From: Cupriavidus taiwanensis LMG 19424
Lineage (GTDB): Bacteria; Pseudomonadota; Gammaproteobacteria; Burkholderiales; Burkholderiaceae
Direction: 5' to 3'
DNA: 64,000 nucleotides
NCBI RefSeq assembly: GCF_000069785.1
Contig: NC_010529.1
Coordinates: forward strand, 493,201-557,200
The notes beneath the pieces were generated by a model that was not told the origin of the DNA, made no database searches, and worked only from the letters and a program-made list of their open reading frames with translations. The position numbers and the translations under genes are program-made. Position 1 is the stretch's first letter; every line of letters starts with the position of its first letter. Below, one piece after another: positions 9,560 through 17,529 of the stretch.

Positions 9560-9838
9560 TCATTGCGCCCCGTCGGTCAGGAGTTCGCTGATCTCCAGGG
9601 AGACGTCGCGCAGTTCATCGACAGCGAGCTTCAGGTACGGCAACACGGAACTTGATGAGCGGTGCCCCAGCACGTCCTCAATCAGCTTGGGCGGCACCCC
9701 GCCGCGCAATAGGCTGATGGCACGCGCGTGCCGGAAGGCATGCGGTCCGCGCTTGCCATTGGTTTGCACGCCTGCAGCATCGAGCCGCCTGCGCAGTGAG
9801 GTGTACAGGCTTGAGCCGTTGGTGCGTATTCCGGTGAA
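9560..9838 (-). pseudogene. First recombinase of a RIT trio, C-terminal fragment
   Basis: Only the last ~90 residues of a tyrosine recombinase remain: GPHAFRHARAISLLRGGVPP (H and R), IEDVLGHRSSSSVLPYLKL (H and nucleophile Y). Upstream of about 9838 the sequence becomes IS21-type terminal repeats, so an IS21-family insertion or deletion removed the N-terminal two thirds. It ends 16 bp before the next recombinase. Confidence 0.65.
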
Positions 9839-9985
9839 TGTGACCGACGATTCCGGCATCGTGACCACTGATTCCGTTTTATCGTGACCGCTGTGGCCCC
9901 GCAGTTTCCGGCTGATTGTGACCGGCAATTCCGGCGTCGTGACCGGTGATGGGTTGAGGGTGTTGCGCGGGGACGGATTCTACTC
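9838..9985. repeat. IS21-family terminal repeats
   Basis: Five spaced copies of a GTGACCG(G/A)-type motif, several followed by a TTCCGGC-like tail (for example GTGACCGACGATTCCGGC and GTGACCGGCAATTCCGGC), occupy about 9838-9960. This is the multiple-repeat end structure of IS21-family elements and belongs with the istB gene on its right. Confidence 0.6.
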
Positions 9986-9992
9986 TGCCAAG

Positions 9993-10760
9993 CTAAGCAG
10001 TGTGGCTGCCGCTGGATGTCGTGCTCGTTTTTTGAGCAGACTTTCTGAGCGAATCGCCCGCCAGCGTGATGCGGTGAATACGGTGCATCAGACGATCGAG
10101 GATCGCATCGGCGATGGTGGAATCGCCGATCCAGCCATGCCAGTGCTCGACGGGTAGTTGGCTGGTAATGAGTAGCCCACGGCTGCTGCCGCGATCGTCA
10201 ATGAGTTCAAGCAGGTCATTGCGCGTGACCGCGTCCAGCGGCGCCACCGCCCAGTCGTCCAGTACGATCAGGTCGGTTTTGGCCATCTGCAGCAGCCATT
10301 TGCCGAAGCCACCGCTGCCATGCAGAATACGTAACTCTTCTGCCAGCCTGGGCACGCGCAGATAAGCGACGGAATGCCCGCGGCGGCAGGCGTACTGCGC
10401 CAGCGCGCAGGCCAGCCAGGTCTTGCCGACGCCGGTCGGGCCACCGATCAGGACAGTATGTCCGGTTGTGATCCAGTCGGACAGCGCGAGACTGGTGACC
10501 TGTTTCCGATCAATGCCGCGGCCTGGACGGGCGTCAAGATCCTCGATGGTGGCGTGGGGGTACTTGAGGCGGGCACGCTGCAAGAGACGGGCAAGCTTGC
10601 GGTCATTGCGCCAGAGCAGTTCGCGGTCGATCAGCAGCGCCAGGCGTTCCTCGAAGGCGAGCGCGCTGGCGCCGGGCTGGGCAAGCTGTTCTTCCAGGGC
10701 GGCGGCAAAGCCGTCGAGCTTGAGTGAGCGCAGTTGCGCGAGCGTGGTGTGGGTCATCAT
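9993..10760 (-). CDS. istB: IstB helper ATPase (IS21 family)
   Basis: An apparently complete IstB of about 255 residues; the AAA+ ATPase assembles on DNA and directs IstA. The N-terminal helical domain (TTLAQLRSLKLDGFAAAL) precedes Walker A GGPTGVGKT, Walker B DLIVLDDWAVAPL, sensor residues in LLITSQLPVEHWH and the C-terminal HRIHRITLAGDSLRK. The start is taken at MMTHTTLAQLR because upstream codons are unlike the family. The istA that should precede it survives only as a C-terminal stub, so the element cannot transpose by itself. Confidence 0.85.
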   Translation of the reverse strand: MMTHTTLAQLRSLKLDGFAAALEEQLAQPGASALAFEERLALLIDRELLWRNDRKLARLLQRARLKYPHATIEDLDARPGRGIDRKQVTSLALSDWITTGHTVLIGGPTGVGKTWLACALAQYACRRGHSVAYLRVPRLAEELRILHGSGGFGKWLLQMAKTDLIVLDDWAVAPLDAVTRNDLLELIDDRGSSRGLLITSQLPVEHWHGWIGDSTIADAILDRLMHRIHRITLAGDSLRKSAQKTSTTSSGSHTA

Positions 10761-10877
10761 GAGATTGGGTTCCGGTTGTGAGCGCCAGGCAAGCAAGATC
10801 GACTGTGGCGGCTGCCCAGCGGTGTGCGAGGGCCATTGAGGTGAATCGCGGGAGTTAGTGCTGCCTGGCAGACAGCG

Positions 10878-10985
10878 TTACTGGTAGTAGCTGGGGCCGC
10901 GCAGGTGTGCGTGGTCGGGACTGACCCACTCGGCAGGAGGGGCCGTGGTCAGCCTATCGCGACCGGTTTCGAGCACGTTCTTGTC
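10878..10985 (-). pseudogene. IstA C-terminal stub
   Basis: The minus strand here translates to a tail containing PDHAHLRGPSYYQ and a stop, matching the usual C-terminus of IS21-family IstA just upstream of istB. The rest of istA is missing beyond about 10985. Confidence 0.5.
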
Positions 10986-11116
10986 ATGACCCCAGGAAGC
11001 CGCGAAAAATCAAAAATGCAATTAACTACCAGACAGCTACCCACAACAGCATTGTCAGCTTCCAAGGCGAAGGCAACACCGAAGCGGTGCTCCTATTGCG
11101 CGTGGACGGCGATGGT

Positions 11117-11140
11117 AAAATTTCATTTTCGTGAAATTTT
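11117..11140. promoter_or_regulatory. Palindromic operator candidate
   Basis: A perfect inverted repeat, AAAATTTCA / TGAAATTTT with a 6-bp spacer, lies about 115 bp upstream of the HipB-like reading frame. The position and symmetry suit the operator of an autoregulated HTH repressor; the link is inferred. Confidence 0.4.
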
Positions 11141-11252
11141 ATTTCGCCCTATGCCGAGGCCTCTTCCTGATCCAACGCCACCATCACGCGCGACCATCCG
11201 CAGCATTGACTAACTTGGTGACCGGATACGGGCAACGCGGGCAGGGGAAGGT

Positions 11253-11486
11253 ATGCCCATTGACCAGGCCGCCACTCATTGTGGCGTTTCCGTTGGCATG
11301 CTGTCCAAGCTGGAGAACGGCAAGGGCGTCAATCTGGCGCACGCGCTGCGCGTGATGGACGGACTGGGTTTGACGATGCTCGTCGTGCCGAGGGCGCATG
11401 CGGCGTTGCTCGAACAGGCAGCGGCTCATGCGGCCAAGATGGACAAAAATGCAGCCAGGGAGCGGAAAGCCGGGGTTGAAGAGTAG
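11253..11486 (+). CDS. HipB-like XRE-family HTH protein, possibly truncated
   Basis: A 77-residue Cro/C1-type helix-turn-helix protein: the segment containing CGVSVGMLSKLENG and VNLAHALRVMDGLGLTMLV is the recognition and dimer region of HipB-like antitoxins. The frame is open upstream to 11214 and codes LGDRIRATRAGEG, which continues the HTH fold, but an in-frame stop at 11211 and no obvious start suggest the N-terminus was lost by a frameshift. No hipA kinase follows; only a nucleotidyltransferase-like fragment on the other strand is near. It may be an orphan antitoxin. Confidence 0.5.
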   Translation: MPIDQAATHCGVSVGMLSKLENGKGVNLAHALRVMDGLGLTMLVVPRAHAALLEQAAAHAAKMDKNAARERKAGVEE

Positions 11487-11518
11487 ACAACAGCATGTGG
11501 CAGGCAACGCGCGGCTTG

Positions 11519-11824
11519 CTAAACACCCAGCCGGCGGTGGGCGAGCTCTTCCACGATCGATGCCTGGAGCCTGTCGCGAGATACCTTGAGCGGATCGCGC
11601 TCTGGGGTGGATGCCATCCAGCGCTCGAAGTCGACGAATGCGGCTGGACTGATCGTCGTCATCCGCGCCATTCTTCCGGTCACGGAAACGATGGGCGCAG
11701 AGAATGGAGGCGACCCCAACAGGACATTTGGGCGTCGCACCTGGATTGCCCAGAGGTCATCTTCATAATCTCGCAGAGCATGCCGCCGCGAACTTCTGTG
11801 GCCTTGCGGCGCGCGGATTACCAC
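11519..11824 (-). pseudogene. C-terminal fragment of a nucleotidyltransferase-fold protein
   Basis: The minus-strand frame contains ISPAAFVDFERWMASTPERD and PLKVSRDRLQASIVEEL, which resembles the C-terminus of GSU2403-type nucleotidyltransferase-fold proteins. No upstream catalytic part is visible. The family assignment is from remembered similarity and is weak; the frame may be a remnant of a gene paired with the nearby HTH. Confidence 0.3.
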
Positions 11825-11896
11825 GCTTCGAACATCGTCTTCGCGTCAAGTTACTGGCGCAGCGCATTTTTATCCAACTCGATCCGACGATCCAAG

Positions 11897-11942
11897 GGGT
11901 TTCAGTATAAAAGTGCAATATGCAAATTTCATACTGAAACCC
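11897..11942. repeat. 12-bp inverted repeat with 22-bp centre
   Basis: GGGTTTCAGTAT at 11897-11908 is perfectly repeated in inverse as ATACTGAAACCC at 11931-11942. The centre is AT-rich. It could be an operator, a recombination site or a hairpin. It lies about 140 bp from a recombinase 3' fragment. Confidence 0.5.
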
Positions 11943-12078
11943 ATGCATCATGCAGGCCTTGAGCATCCACCGCAGGGGGCAACTGAGTCGCGCGATGGTG
12001 TCATTGCGGATGAGACATTGCAGCCACGCTGCAGGCAGGTTCCTGCTGCAACCTTCATTGAACCCGCGTGGCGGTGCA

Positions 12079-12181
12079 CGCCTTCGGGCTGGTTGATATC
12101 CCGGCGCATCCTCTTCGCTGTGCAGGGAGCCGTTCGTCGTGGAGATCGACGAATGCCCAAAGTTATCCCGCACGTAACGCA
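12079..12181 (-). pseudogene. Tyrosine recombinase C-terminal fragment
   Basis: The minus strand codes MRDNFGHSSISTTNGSLHSE, nearly the same as the C-terminus of the recombinase at 14010-15281 (VRDNFGHASISTTSGYLHSE). DNA similarity ends abruptly at CGTAACGCAG (12181), directly next to the fic stop codon. The nucleophile Y is replaced (GSLHS for GYLHS), so even the fragment is decayed. Confidence 0.65.
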
Positions 12182-12182
12182 G

Positions 12183-13745
12183 TCATCTTGAGGATCCGCT
12201 ATCGAAAGTCTTGAAAGCAGTCTTCAGACTATCAACCAGATCTGCCACGATCTGGTCATTCTCGAGAATGGGGAACTCCTTTCGGAGCTTGTTGGAGACT
12301 GCACCCTGATTGTCCCTGATCGAGCGGATGATCCGATCGATATCGGCATCAGGACCGTCGATGATGTCCTTCACCATCCGCCGAGCGGTTGTCCACTCCT
12401 GCAGAATCCCCGCCTCTGTCCTCATCTCCTGCCGGATGGTTTTGTCGATGATGTCGGCCATATATTCGACCTGCACAGTTAGGTCGGGGTAACGCCATGC
12501 CGGTAGTGCAGCGTCATATCCGGCAAACTCAAAGTTCGATTGAATGCCATCCGGATACAACGTGCGGGAGGGCGCAAATTCGCAAAGGTTGCCGTACCTG
12601 CGCATTAATGGTTTCGAGAAGCATTCAAGGATATGGTCGTAGCGTGCGATGTTCTGCGGTTTCTCCGTGATGACAGCCGAGATCGGCAGGATGAAGGGTC
12701 GCGGCACGGCACCATCTCGTCGCAGGACGTCGTTAATGATGAACCGGTGGATACGGCCATTTCCGTCGGCCAGCGGGTGGATGAAAACGAATGCGAACGC
12801 GGCCGCGCCGGCCCGAATTACCGAGGATTGCCCGGCGGTGCGCTCCAGAAAGACCTCAAGTCCGTGCAGCAGGTCCCGCAGCCTATCCCAATGCGGAGCG
12901 ACATAGTGGACGATCTGTTCAAACCGATGCGTTTCGCCAACGAACACCGGCGAGGCCCGCAGCCCGAAACGGGAAATAGTGCTGCGCTCGCTAACGATTT
13001 CTCGCTGCAGCTCGGCTAGCGTATCCGGGGACAGTAGCGCGGGGTATTCACCGATCCGCCGTTCCATGACTGCCGCAAATCGGCGAATTCGGTCCAGTTG
13101 GTCCTGCTCGTGCTCGATCGCAAACGACGACTTGGATTCCTTGATCGTCAGCCAGACGGCGCTGCGCATCAGGACATTGTCCCCGAACTCGGCATTCAGC
13201 TCGTCGAGCCGGGCGGCGCAGTCGTAGTCCTGTGCCGCCTTGACTTCGGGTGTCCGTCGAATCAGGGGGCAGAAATCTCGATTGCCGGGAAGGTTGTCGC
13301 GCACGCGCCAACGTTGATTTCGAGTGGGTATCGTCGCGGCAAAGTAAGCCTCAGAGTCAATCGCGTCGACGTAGTTGCCCCCGGTCACGGCCCCGACGCC
13401 GGCGATCTGGCGGCCGGTTAGCCATTCATACAGAAATCCAACTCGTCTGGCATACTGGCCGGTGCGCTCGCTGTTCAGCCAGGCAGCCAACTCTCCCTGG
13501 GGAAGTACATCAAAGAGCCGTGCCAGGAACTCGAGATGGACTCCTTCCTGTCGGATCGCATAAGTCAGGTGGGCCTGCAGCGTTGGCTCCTGGCGAGAAC
13601 CGGCGGGATAGATCTCCAGCGTCTTACCCTCGGTGACCACGGAACGCCGAGCGGCGCCAATCTCGCTGGTAATCTGAAATTCCTGTACCGGGGTTATCTG
13701 ATAGTGCTCTGCGAGCCACTTGTACCCTATCCATTCCGTGCTCAA
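12183..13745 (-). CDS. Fic-family protein (class II-like)
   Basis: A 520-residue Fic protein, expected to transfer AMP or another phosphate-containing group to a target protein. The core motif is HPLADGNGRIHR (about residues 330-341), matching HxFx(D/E)GNGR except for L in the F position. An upstream helix with SSFAIEHE (about residues 200-210) corresponds to the inhibitory (S/T)xxxE(G/N) motif, though with H after E. The N-terminal third has the extra domain seen in long Fic proteins. It is flanked by the 3' ends of two related recombinase copies, so it is probably cargo. It could act as a toxin or in phage defence; this is inference. Confidence 0.85.
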   Translation of the reverse strand: MSTEWIGYKWLAEHYQITPVQEFQITSEIGAARRSVVTEGKTLEIYPAGSRQEPTLQAHLTYAIRQEGVHLEFLARLFDVLPQGELAAWLNSERTGQYARRVGFLYEWLTGRQIAGVGAVTGGNYVDAIDSEAYFAATIPTRNQRWRVRDNLPGNRDFCPLIRRTPEVKAAQDYDCAARLDELNAEFGDNVLMRSAVWLTIKESKSSFAIEHEQDQLDRIRRFAAVMERRIGEYPALLSPDTLAELQREIVSERSTISRFGLRASPVFVGETHRFEQIVHYVAPHWDRLRDLLHGLEVFLERTAGQSSVIRAGAAAFAFVFIHPLADGNGRIHRFIINDVLRRDGAVPRPFILPISAVITEKPQNIARYDHILECFSKPLMRRYGNLCEFAPSRTLYPDGIQSNFEFAGYDAALPAWRYPDLTVQVEYMADIIDKTIRQEMRTEAGILQEWTTARRMVKDIIDGPDADIDRIIRSIRDNQGAVSNKLRKEFPILENDQIVADLVDSLKTAFKTFDSGSSR

Positions 13746-14009
13746 CGTGAACTCCGTCGTTTAATTTGGCCTGCGGATGTTTAAAAATTCCGCTATTTCT
13801 TGATTATCGTTTAAACGACACTTCGTTGTTGACGTCGAACGCTTTTGGAAACGCATGCTTGGCGGAAGCAAGCGCTTTCGCTTGAGCAAGCGGCGGCGCA
13901 TGCGGTCAAGATTCTGGTGTGAAAAGGGCAGGCCGCGATCGGGTCGGGTGTCAATCTCAGTTGCCCGCACGATCGACGCAAAGAGCCATTCGCCGGGCGG
14001 GGGGGCGCC

Positions 14010-15281
14010 TTAGGTCTTGCTGGTCCAGCCGATGCGATGCCGCACTTGCGTGGCCTCGTGCCGCGCATCGTCCTCGCTGTGCAGGTAGCCGCTGGTCGTC
14101 GAGATCGACGCATGCCCGAAGTTGTCCCGCACGTAACGCAGATCCACCTGCCGGTCGGTCATGTGGGAGCCGGCGGTGTGGCGCAGCCAGTGCGCCGAGG
14201 CGCTGGCCAGGACATCGGCCTGCGCCGCCCATTCGGGTCCGCGCGCGCGCAGGCTCGCTGCCGCCAGGCCGAACACTTCCTTCAGGATCAGGTGCAGCGC
14301 GCTGCGTGACAGGCCTCGTTCACGGTTCTCCTGACCGATGACCGGCAGCAGCAAGGGGCGGGTCTCCCCAGGCTGCGGCGTCGGCGCCAGTCCGTGGGCG
14401 CGGCGGTAGCGCGCCAGTTCAGCAATCAGCTCGTCGGTGGCCGGCACCAGCCGGGTCTTGTTGCCCTTGCCGGTCACTTCCAGCCACCAGCGCTCGATGC
14501 CCTGGGTGTCGCGCCGGCAGAAGAACGCCCCCATTGTCGTGCCGGTGACCTCCGCCGCGCGCAAACCCCCCAGGTAGAGCACGGTCAGCAGCCAGCGACA
14601 GCGCGCCGCATGCAGGCGTTCGCGCTCGGTGGCGGTGTCGGCGGTCCCCGGCATCGCCTCGATGGTGGCCTTGACCACGTCCCACAGTTCGTGACTGAGG
14701 TAGCGCTTGATGCGCGGGCGGGTCGGCGCGCGCCGCCGGCGCGCGAGCGCCAGCGGATTGCCGGCGAGGTAGCTGGCCTCGGTCAGCCAGGCGAACAGCG
14801 CGTTCAGGATCACCAGTGCCTGACGAATGCTGCGGGGCGCCAGCGGTCCGGCAAACGGCCGCCAGTCCGGATGACTGCGCGCGAGTTTTTTGCTGCCGGC
14901 CAGCACCCAGCGCGCGGCCGGTTGCGGGTCGGCGAGGAAGCGCTCATACGCGAGCAGGTCCTCGTGCGTCAGCGACGACAGTGGCTTGCCCAATTGCAGT
15001 ACCGACCACAGGATCAAGCGCTCGACCTCGCGCCGGTAGGCGGTCAGCGTCGCCGCGCTGTCGGCATAGCGCGCGAGCCAGGCGGTGACGGCGGCGAGAT
15101 CGTCGCCCGCGGCAATGCCGGTGGCGCGGTCCGGGGCGCGGTTGCTGCCGGCAGCGCCAGACAGTGCCGGAGGCAGGCGCAGGCGTTCCAGCGGGATGGG
15201 AAGCGCGGTGGGGAGCGGGGCGGCCGGGCCGTCCGAAGGTGGGAGCGGAAGCAATTCCATGAGTAGGCGCCGAATTTTCAA
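14010..15281 (-). CDS. Tyrosine recombinase (TnpS-like, module A)
   Basis: A 423-residue site-specific recombinase; a start at 15260 (MELLPLPPSDG) is also possible. The core-binding domain lies at about residues 55-170 (DSAATLTAYRREVERLILW). Catalytic residues: R in GLRAAEVTGTTMG, H and R in HWLRHTAGSHM, H in NFGHASISTT and Y in SGYLHSEDD. It is transcribed away from a Phd/VapC pair and a KfrA-like gene. The same divergent recombinase/KfrA-like layout occurs in both Tn3-family transposons of this window, where it matches the TnpS/TnpT cointegrate resolution system of Tn4651-type elements. Here no TnpA is attached. Confidence 0.8.
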   Translation of the reverse strand: MKIRRLLMELLPLPPSDGPAAPLPTALPIPLERLRLPPALSGAAGSNRAPDRATGIAAGDDLAAVTAWLARYADSAATLTAYRREVERLILWSVLQLGKPLSSLTHEDLLAYERFLADPQPAARWVLAGSKKLARSHPDWRPFAGPLAPRSIRQALVILNALFAWLTEASYLAGNPLALARRRRAPTRPRIKRYLSHELWDVVKATIEAMPGTADTATERERLHAARCRWLLTVLYLGGLRAAEVTGTTMGAFFCRRDTQGIERWWLEVTGKGNKTRLVPATDELIAELARYRRAHGLAPTPQPGETRPLLLPVIGQENRERGLSRSALHLILKEVFGLAAASLRARGPEWAAQADVLASASAHWLRHTAGSHMTDRQVDLRYVRDNFGHASISTTSGYLHSEDDARHEATQVRHRIGWTSKT

Positions 15282-15360
15282 GAATCGGCGGAGCTGGGGG
15301 AGCGGTCAAATCGGGCCGCCCTCGGCTGCTATGCTGCCACTGCCGAAGTTTCTGTGGACC

Positions 15361-15738
15361 CTAAACCCGGATGACGAGGTCGGAATACTTCCAGACGTGT
15401 TCGTCTGCCGAGAGCAGTCGCAATGGTTCGGTGATCGCCTGAGCGACCAGCAGCCGATCAAACGGATCGCGATGGTGGTTTGGCAGATGACGCACTGCGG
15501 CTGCATGCGTGTTCGTCACCGGAAGTTCGCGAAAGCCTGCGGCGGGTATTTCAGCGATGAGTTCGTCGACATCGACTTCGATCTTGTCGAGGCCCGCCTT
15601 GATGGAGATTTCCCAGAGGCTGGCCGCACTGATGAAGACCTCCTCGGCCTCCAGGATCATTCGCTGCGCGCTCTGGCTCAACTTCGGGTCATTCGTCACC
15701 GCCCAGAGGAACACATGGGTATCGAGCAGGATGCGCAT
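15361..15738 (-). CDS. VapC-type PIN-domain toxin
   Basis: A 125-residue PIN ribonuclease, the toxin of a type II toxin-antitoxin pair. The expected acidic residues are visible: D6 in MRILLDTHVFLW, E in SAASLWEISIK (about 42), D in HRDPFDRLLVAQA (about 95) and D in LLSADEHVWKY. It starts within the last codon of the antitoxin gene, so the two are translationally coupled. The pair lies between a recombinase and a KfrA-like gene, a location in which Tn3-family elements often carry toxin-antitoxin genes. Confidence 0.85.
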   Translation of the reverse strand: MRILLDTHVFLWAVTNDPKLSQSAQRMILEAEEVFISAASLWEISIKAGLDKIEVDVDELIAEIPAAGFRELPVTNTHAAAVRHLPNHHRDPFDRLLVAQAITEPLRLLSADEHVWKYSDLVIRV

Positions 15739-15974
15739 TACCGTCCTTCGAAGGCGGCCAGCAAGTCATCGGGGAGCGGCGCGTCGAAGTCATCCGCCGT
15801 GCGGATCTTGCCCAGCAGCCCGCCGAGGCGCCGTGGGGGCTTTGGCTTGGCGAACGGCACGATCCGGACCACCGGCTTGCCCGCCTTCGCAATCACGACC
15901 TCGTCGCCTGCCGCCACCTCTTCGATGAGCCGCGAAAGGTGGGTTTTGGCCTCATGAATGTTCACGGTCTGCAT
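15738..15974 (-). CDS. Phd/YefM-type antitoxin
   Basis: A 78-residue antitoxin from the ATG at 15974 (MQTVNIHEAKTHLSRLI). The N-terminal Phd/YefM DNA-binding fold continues with GDEVVIAKAGKPVVRIVPF, and the C-terminal tail (DDFDAPLPDDLLAAFEG) should bind the PIN toxin. It precedes the toxin gene and overlaps it by one base. It probably represses the operon; the palindrome at 16062-16085 upstream is one candidate operator. An ATG five codons further upstream is less well placed. Confidence 0.85.
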   Translation of the reverse strand: MQTVNIHEAKTHLSRLIEEVAAGDEVVIAKAGKPVVRIVPFAKPKPPRRLGGLLGKIRTADDFDAPLPDDLLAAFEGR

Positions 15975-16061
15975 AGTGTTCTCCTGCAAGAGAAACTTAG
16001 TCTAGCTTAGTCTGTTCAGATCCGCAAGGTTACGTAGATGCCAGATCCTCCGCGCATTCGC

Positions 16062-16124
16062 TAGACATAAGCGGATTTATGTCTAAACTTTGTCGATTGA
16101 AATTACATCTATAACGTATTACGT
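16062..16124. promoter_or_regulatory. Recombination/operator region of module A
   Basis: TAGACATAA (16062-16070) and TTATGTCTA (16077-16085) form a perfect inverted repeat with a 6-bp spacer, the geometry of a tyrosine-recombinase core site. CGTATTACGT at 16115-16124 is the complement of ACGTAATACG, which is also present upstream of the TnpT-like genes at 24832 and 49504. This suggests a resolution site (core plus KfrA/TnpT-binding site); an antitoxin operator is the alternative for the first repeat. Confidence 0.5.
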
Positions 16125-16159
16125 AGTAATATATATAAATTCAACGACGCTTTTTGCCG

Positions 16160-17227
16160 ATGGCCGCCGCCGACCTCGATCTGACCGACACCGCCTTGCA
16201 GGCTGACCTGACCGAACTACGCAGCCGTTTTCCCGAAACCCGCGCGCTGTACCGCGAGGTCTGCGGCCTGCTGTTCTTCCGTTACGGTGTCACGCCCACC
16301 GCCAACAAGCTCTACAGCTTGGTCCGCAAGGGCAGCATGGGCACGCCCGCCGAGGTGCTGCAGGCGTTCTGGCAGGAACTGCGCGGGCGCACGCGCGTGA
16401 CCATCGACCATCCGGACCTGCCGGACCCCCTCAAGCAGATCGCCGCCGAGGCGGTGCAGACCATCTGGCAGTCGGCCAACGAGGCCGCCACGGCGGAACT
16501 CGCCACGCTGCGTGCCGAAGCGCGTGACGCAGCGAATGCCGCGGAATCGGAACGCGATGCCGCGCGCGCCGAGACCGCGGTCGCGCGCGAAGACGCGCTG
16601 GCGCTCTCGGCGCAGCTGGGCGAGGCGCGCCAGGCGCACGACGCCGTGCAGGCCGAACTGGCGGCCGAGCGCCAGGCGCACGCCGCGACGCGGGCGCGTT
16701 GGGAAGCGGGGCGGGGGGAACTGGAGGCGGCGGGGCGCCAGCTGGCGGAACTGCGCACCCAATTCTCGACGGAGCTGGAGCGGGCGCGCGAGGCGGTGAC
16801 GCTCGCGCAGGAACGCGCCGAAGCCAGCGAGCGGCGCAGCTTGCGCGAACTGGACCAGGAGCGCACCGCGCGCCAGAAGAGCGAGCGCACGGCCGAAGAC
16901 CTGCGCGGCGAACTGGCGGTGGCACGCAGCGAGGCGCGCGATGCGGCGGTGGCGCAGGCGGAGGGCCGCACGAAGCTGGAAGCACAGGCCGCGGCGCTGG
17001 CCGAGCGGCTCGCGGCCACCGAGCAGGCGCAGCGCCGGGCGGAGCGGGCCGAAGCGGAAGCCGCGCTCGCGCGCCAGTTGCTGGCCACCTTGCGCGTCGC
17101 GCCGCGCGAACGCGAAGGGGGCCGGCGGCGCAAGGCAGCCAGTTCGGCGGCGACCGTGCCGGAAGAACAAGGCGACGGTCAGGAGGGTCGGCCGGAATTC
17201 GCGAAATTTTCGCCAAATATGGCTTAA
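16160..17227 (+). pseudogene. KfrA-like coiled-coil DNA-binding protein, copy A, 3' end cut by Tn
   Basis: From the ATG at 16160 the N-terminal ~100 residues form a KfrA_N-type DNA-binding domain (FPETRALYREVCGLLFFRYG, SLVRKGSMGTPAEVLQAFW). A long Ala/Glu/Arg-rich coiled coil follows (about residues 110-320). At 17185 the sequence passes into the left inverted repeat of the 12.8-kb transposon, so the last residues (FAKFSPNMA) are encoded by the transposon end and the native C-terminus and the overlapping H-NS-like gene are missing. Most of the protein is intact, so it may still work. It is one of several copies; see 50649, 57049 and 59370. Confidence 0.75.
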
Positions 17228-17228
17228 C
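17185..17228. repeat. Left inverted repeat of Tn-1
   Basis: Starts GGGTCGGCCGGAATTCGCGA and matches the complement of 29983-30026 at 40 of 44 positions. The outer end faces left. Confidence 0.85.
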
Positions 17229-17283
17229 ACATTGATCTAAAAGAGGAATTCGGTTCCATGCGCGCTCCTCGAACGCTGCATCG

Positions 17284-17511
17284 CTAAATCAAGCGCCACG
17301 GGAACCGCATGCTGATCGTCTCAAATCGGTCCGTCTCGACCGATATAGGGATGTCGCCAACCGTGGCTTGAATGACCGCTGGTCGCTCATCGCCGGACAC
17401 CCAGCGAACTGAGGCCGATGCCCGTAAATCGGAGGCCATTGCGGACATGACTGATCCAGTCGACCGCTCTAACTTCAGAAAAAAGGACTCTGTGATGGCT
17501 TTCGCCGACAC
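17284..17511 (-). CDS. Possible small protein after mgtC
   Basis: A 75-residue frame opening with GTG 18 bp after the mgtC stop codon, in the same direction. No family is recognised, and no clear ribosome-binding site is seen. It could be the last gene of the porin/ABC/mgtC operon or a chance frame. Confidence 0.25.
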   Translation of the reverse strand: MSAKAITESFFLKLERSTGSVMSAMASDLRASASVRWVSGDERPAVIQATVGDIPISVETDRFETISMRFPWRLI

Positions 17512-17529
17512 AGGGCTTACCGCAGCAAA

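Noticed and set aside
16217..17230. Long antisense frames opposite the KfrA-like coiled-coil genes (also at 25000, 50500, 59300-60500)
   Set aside because: They arise from the regular GCG/CGC codon pattern of the coiled coil and have no family features.
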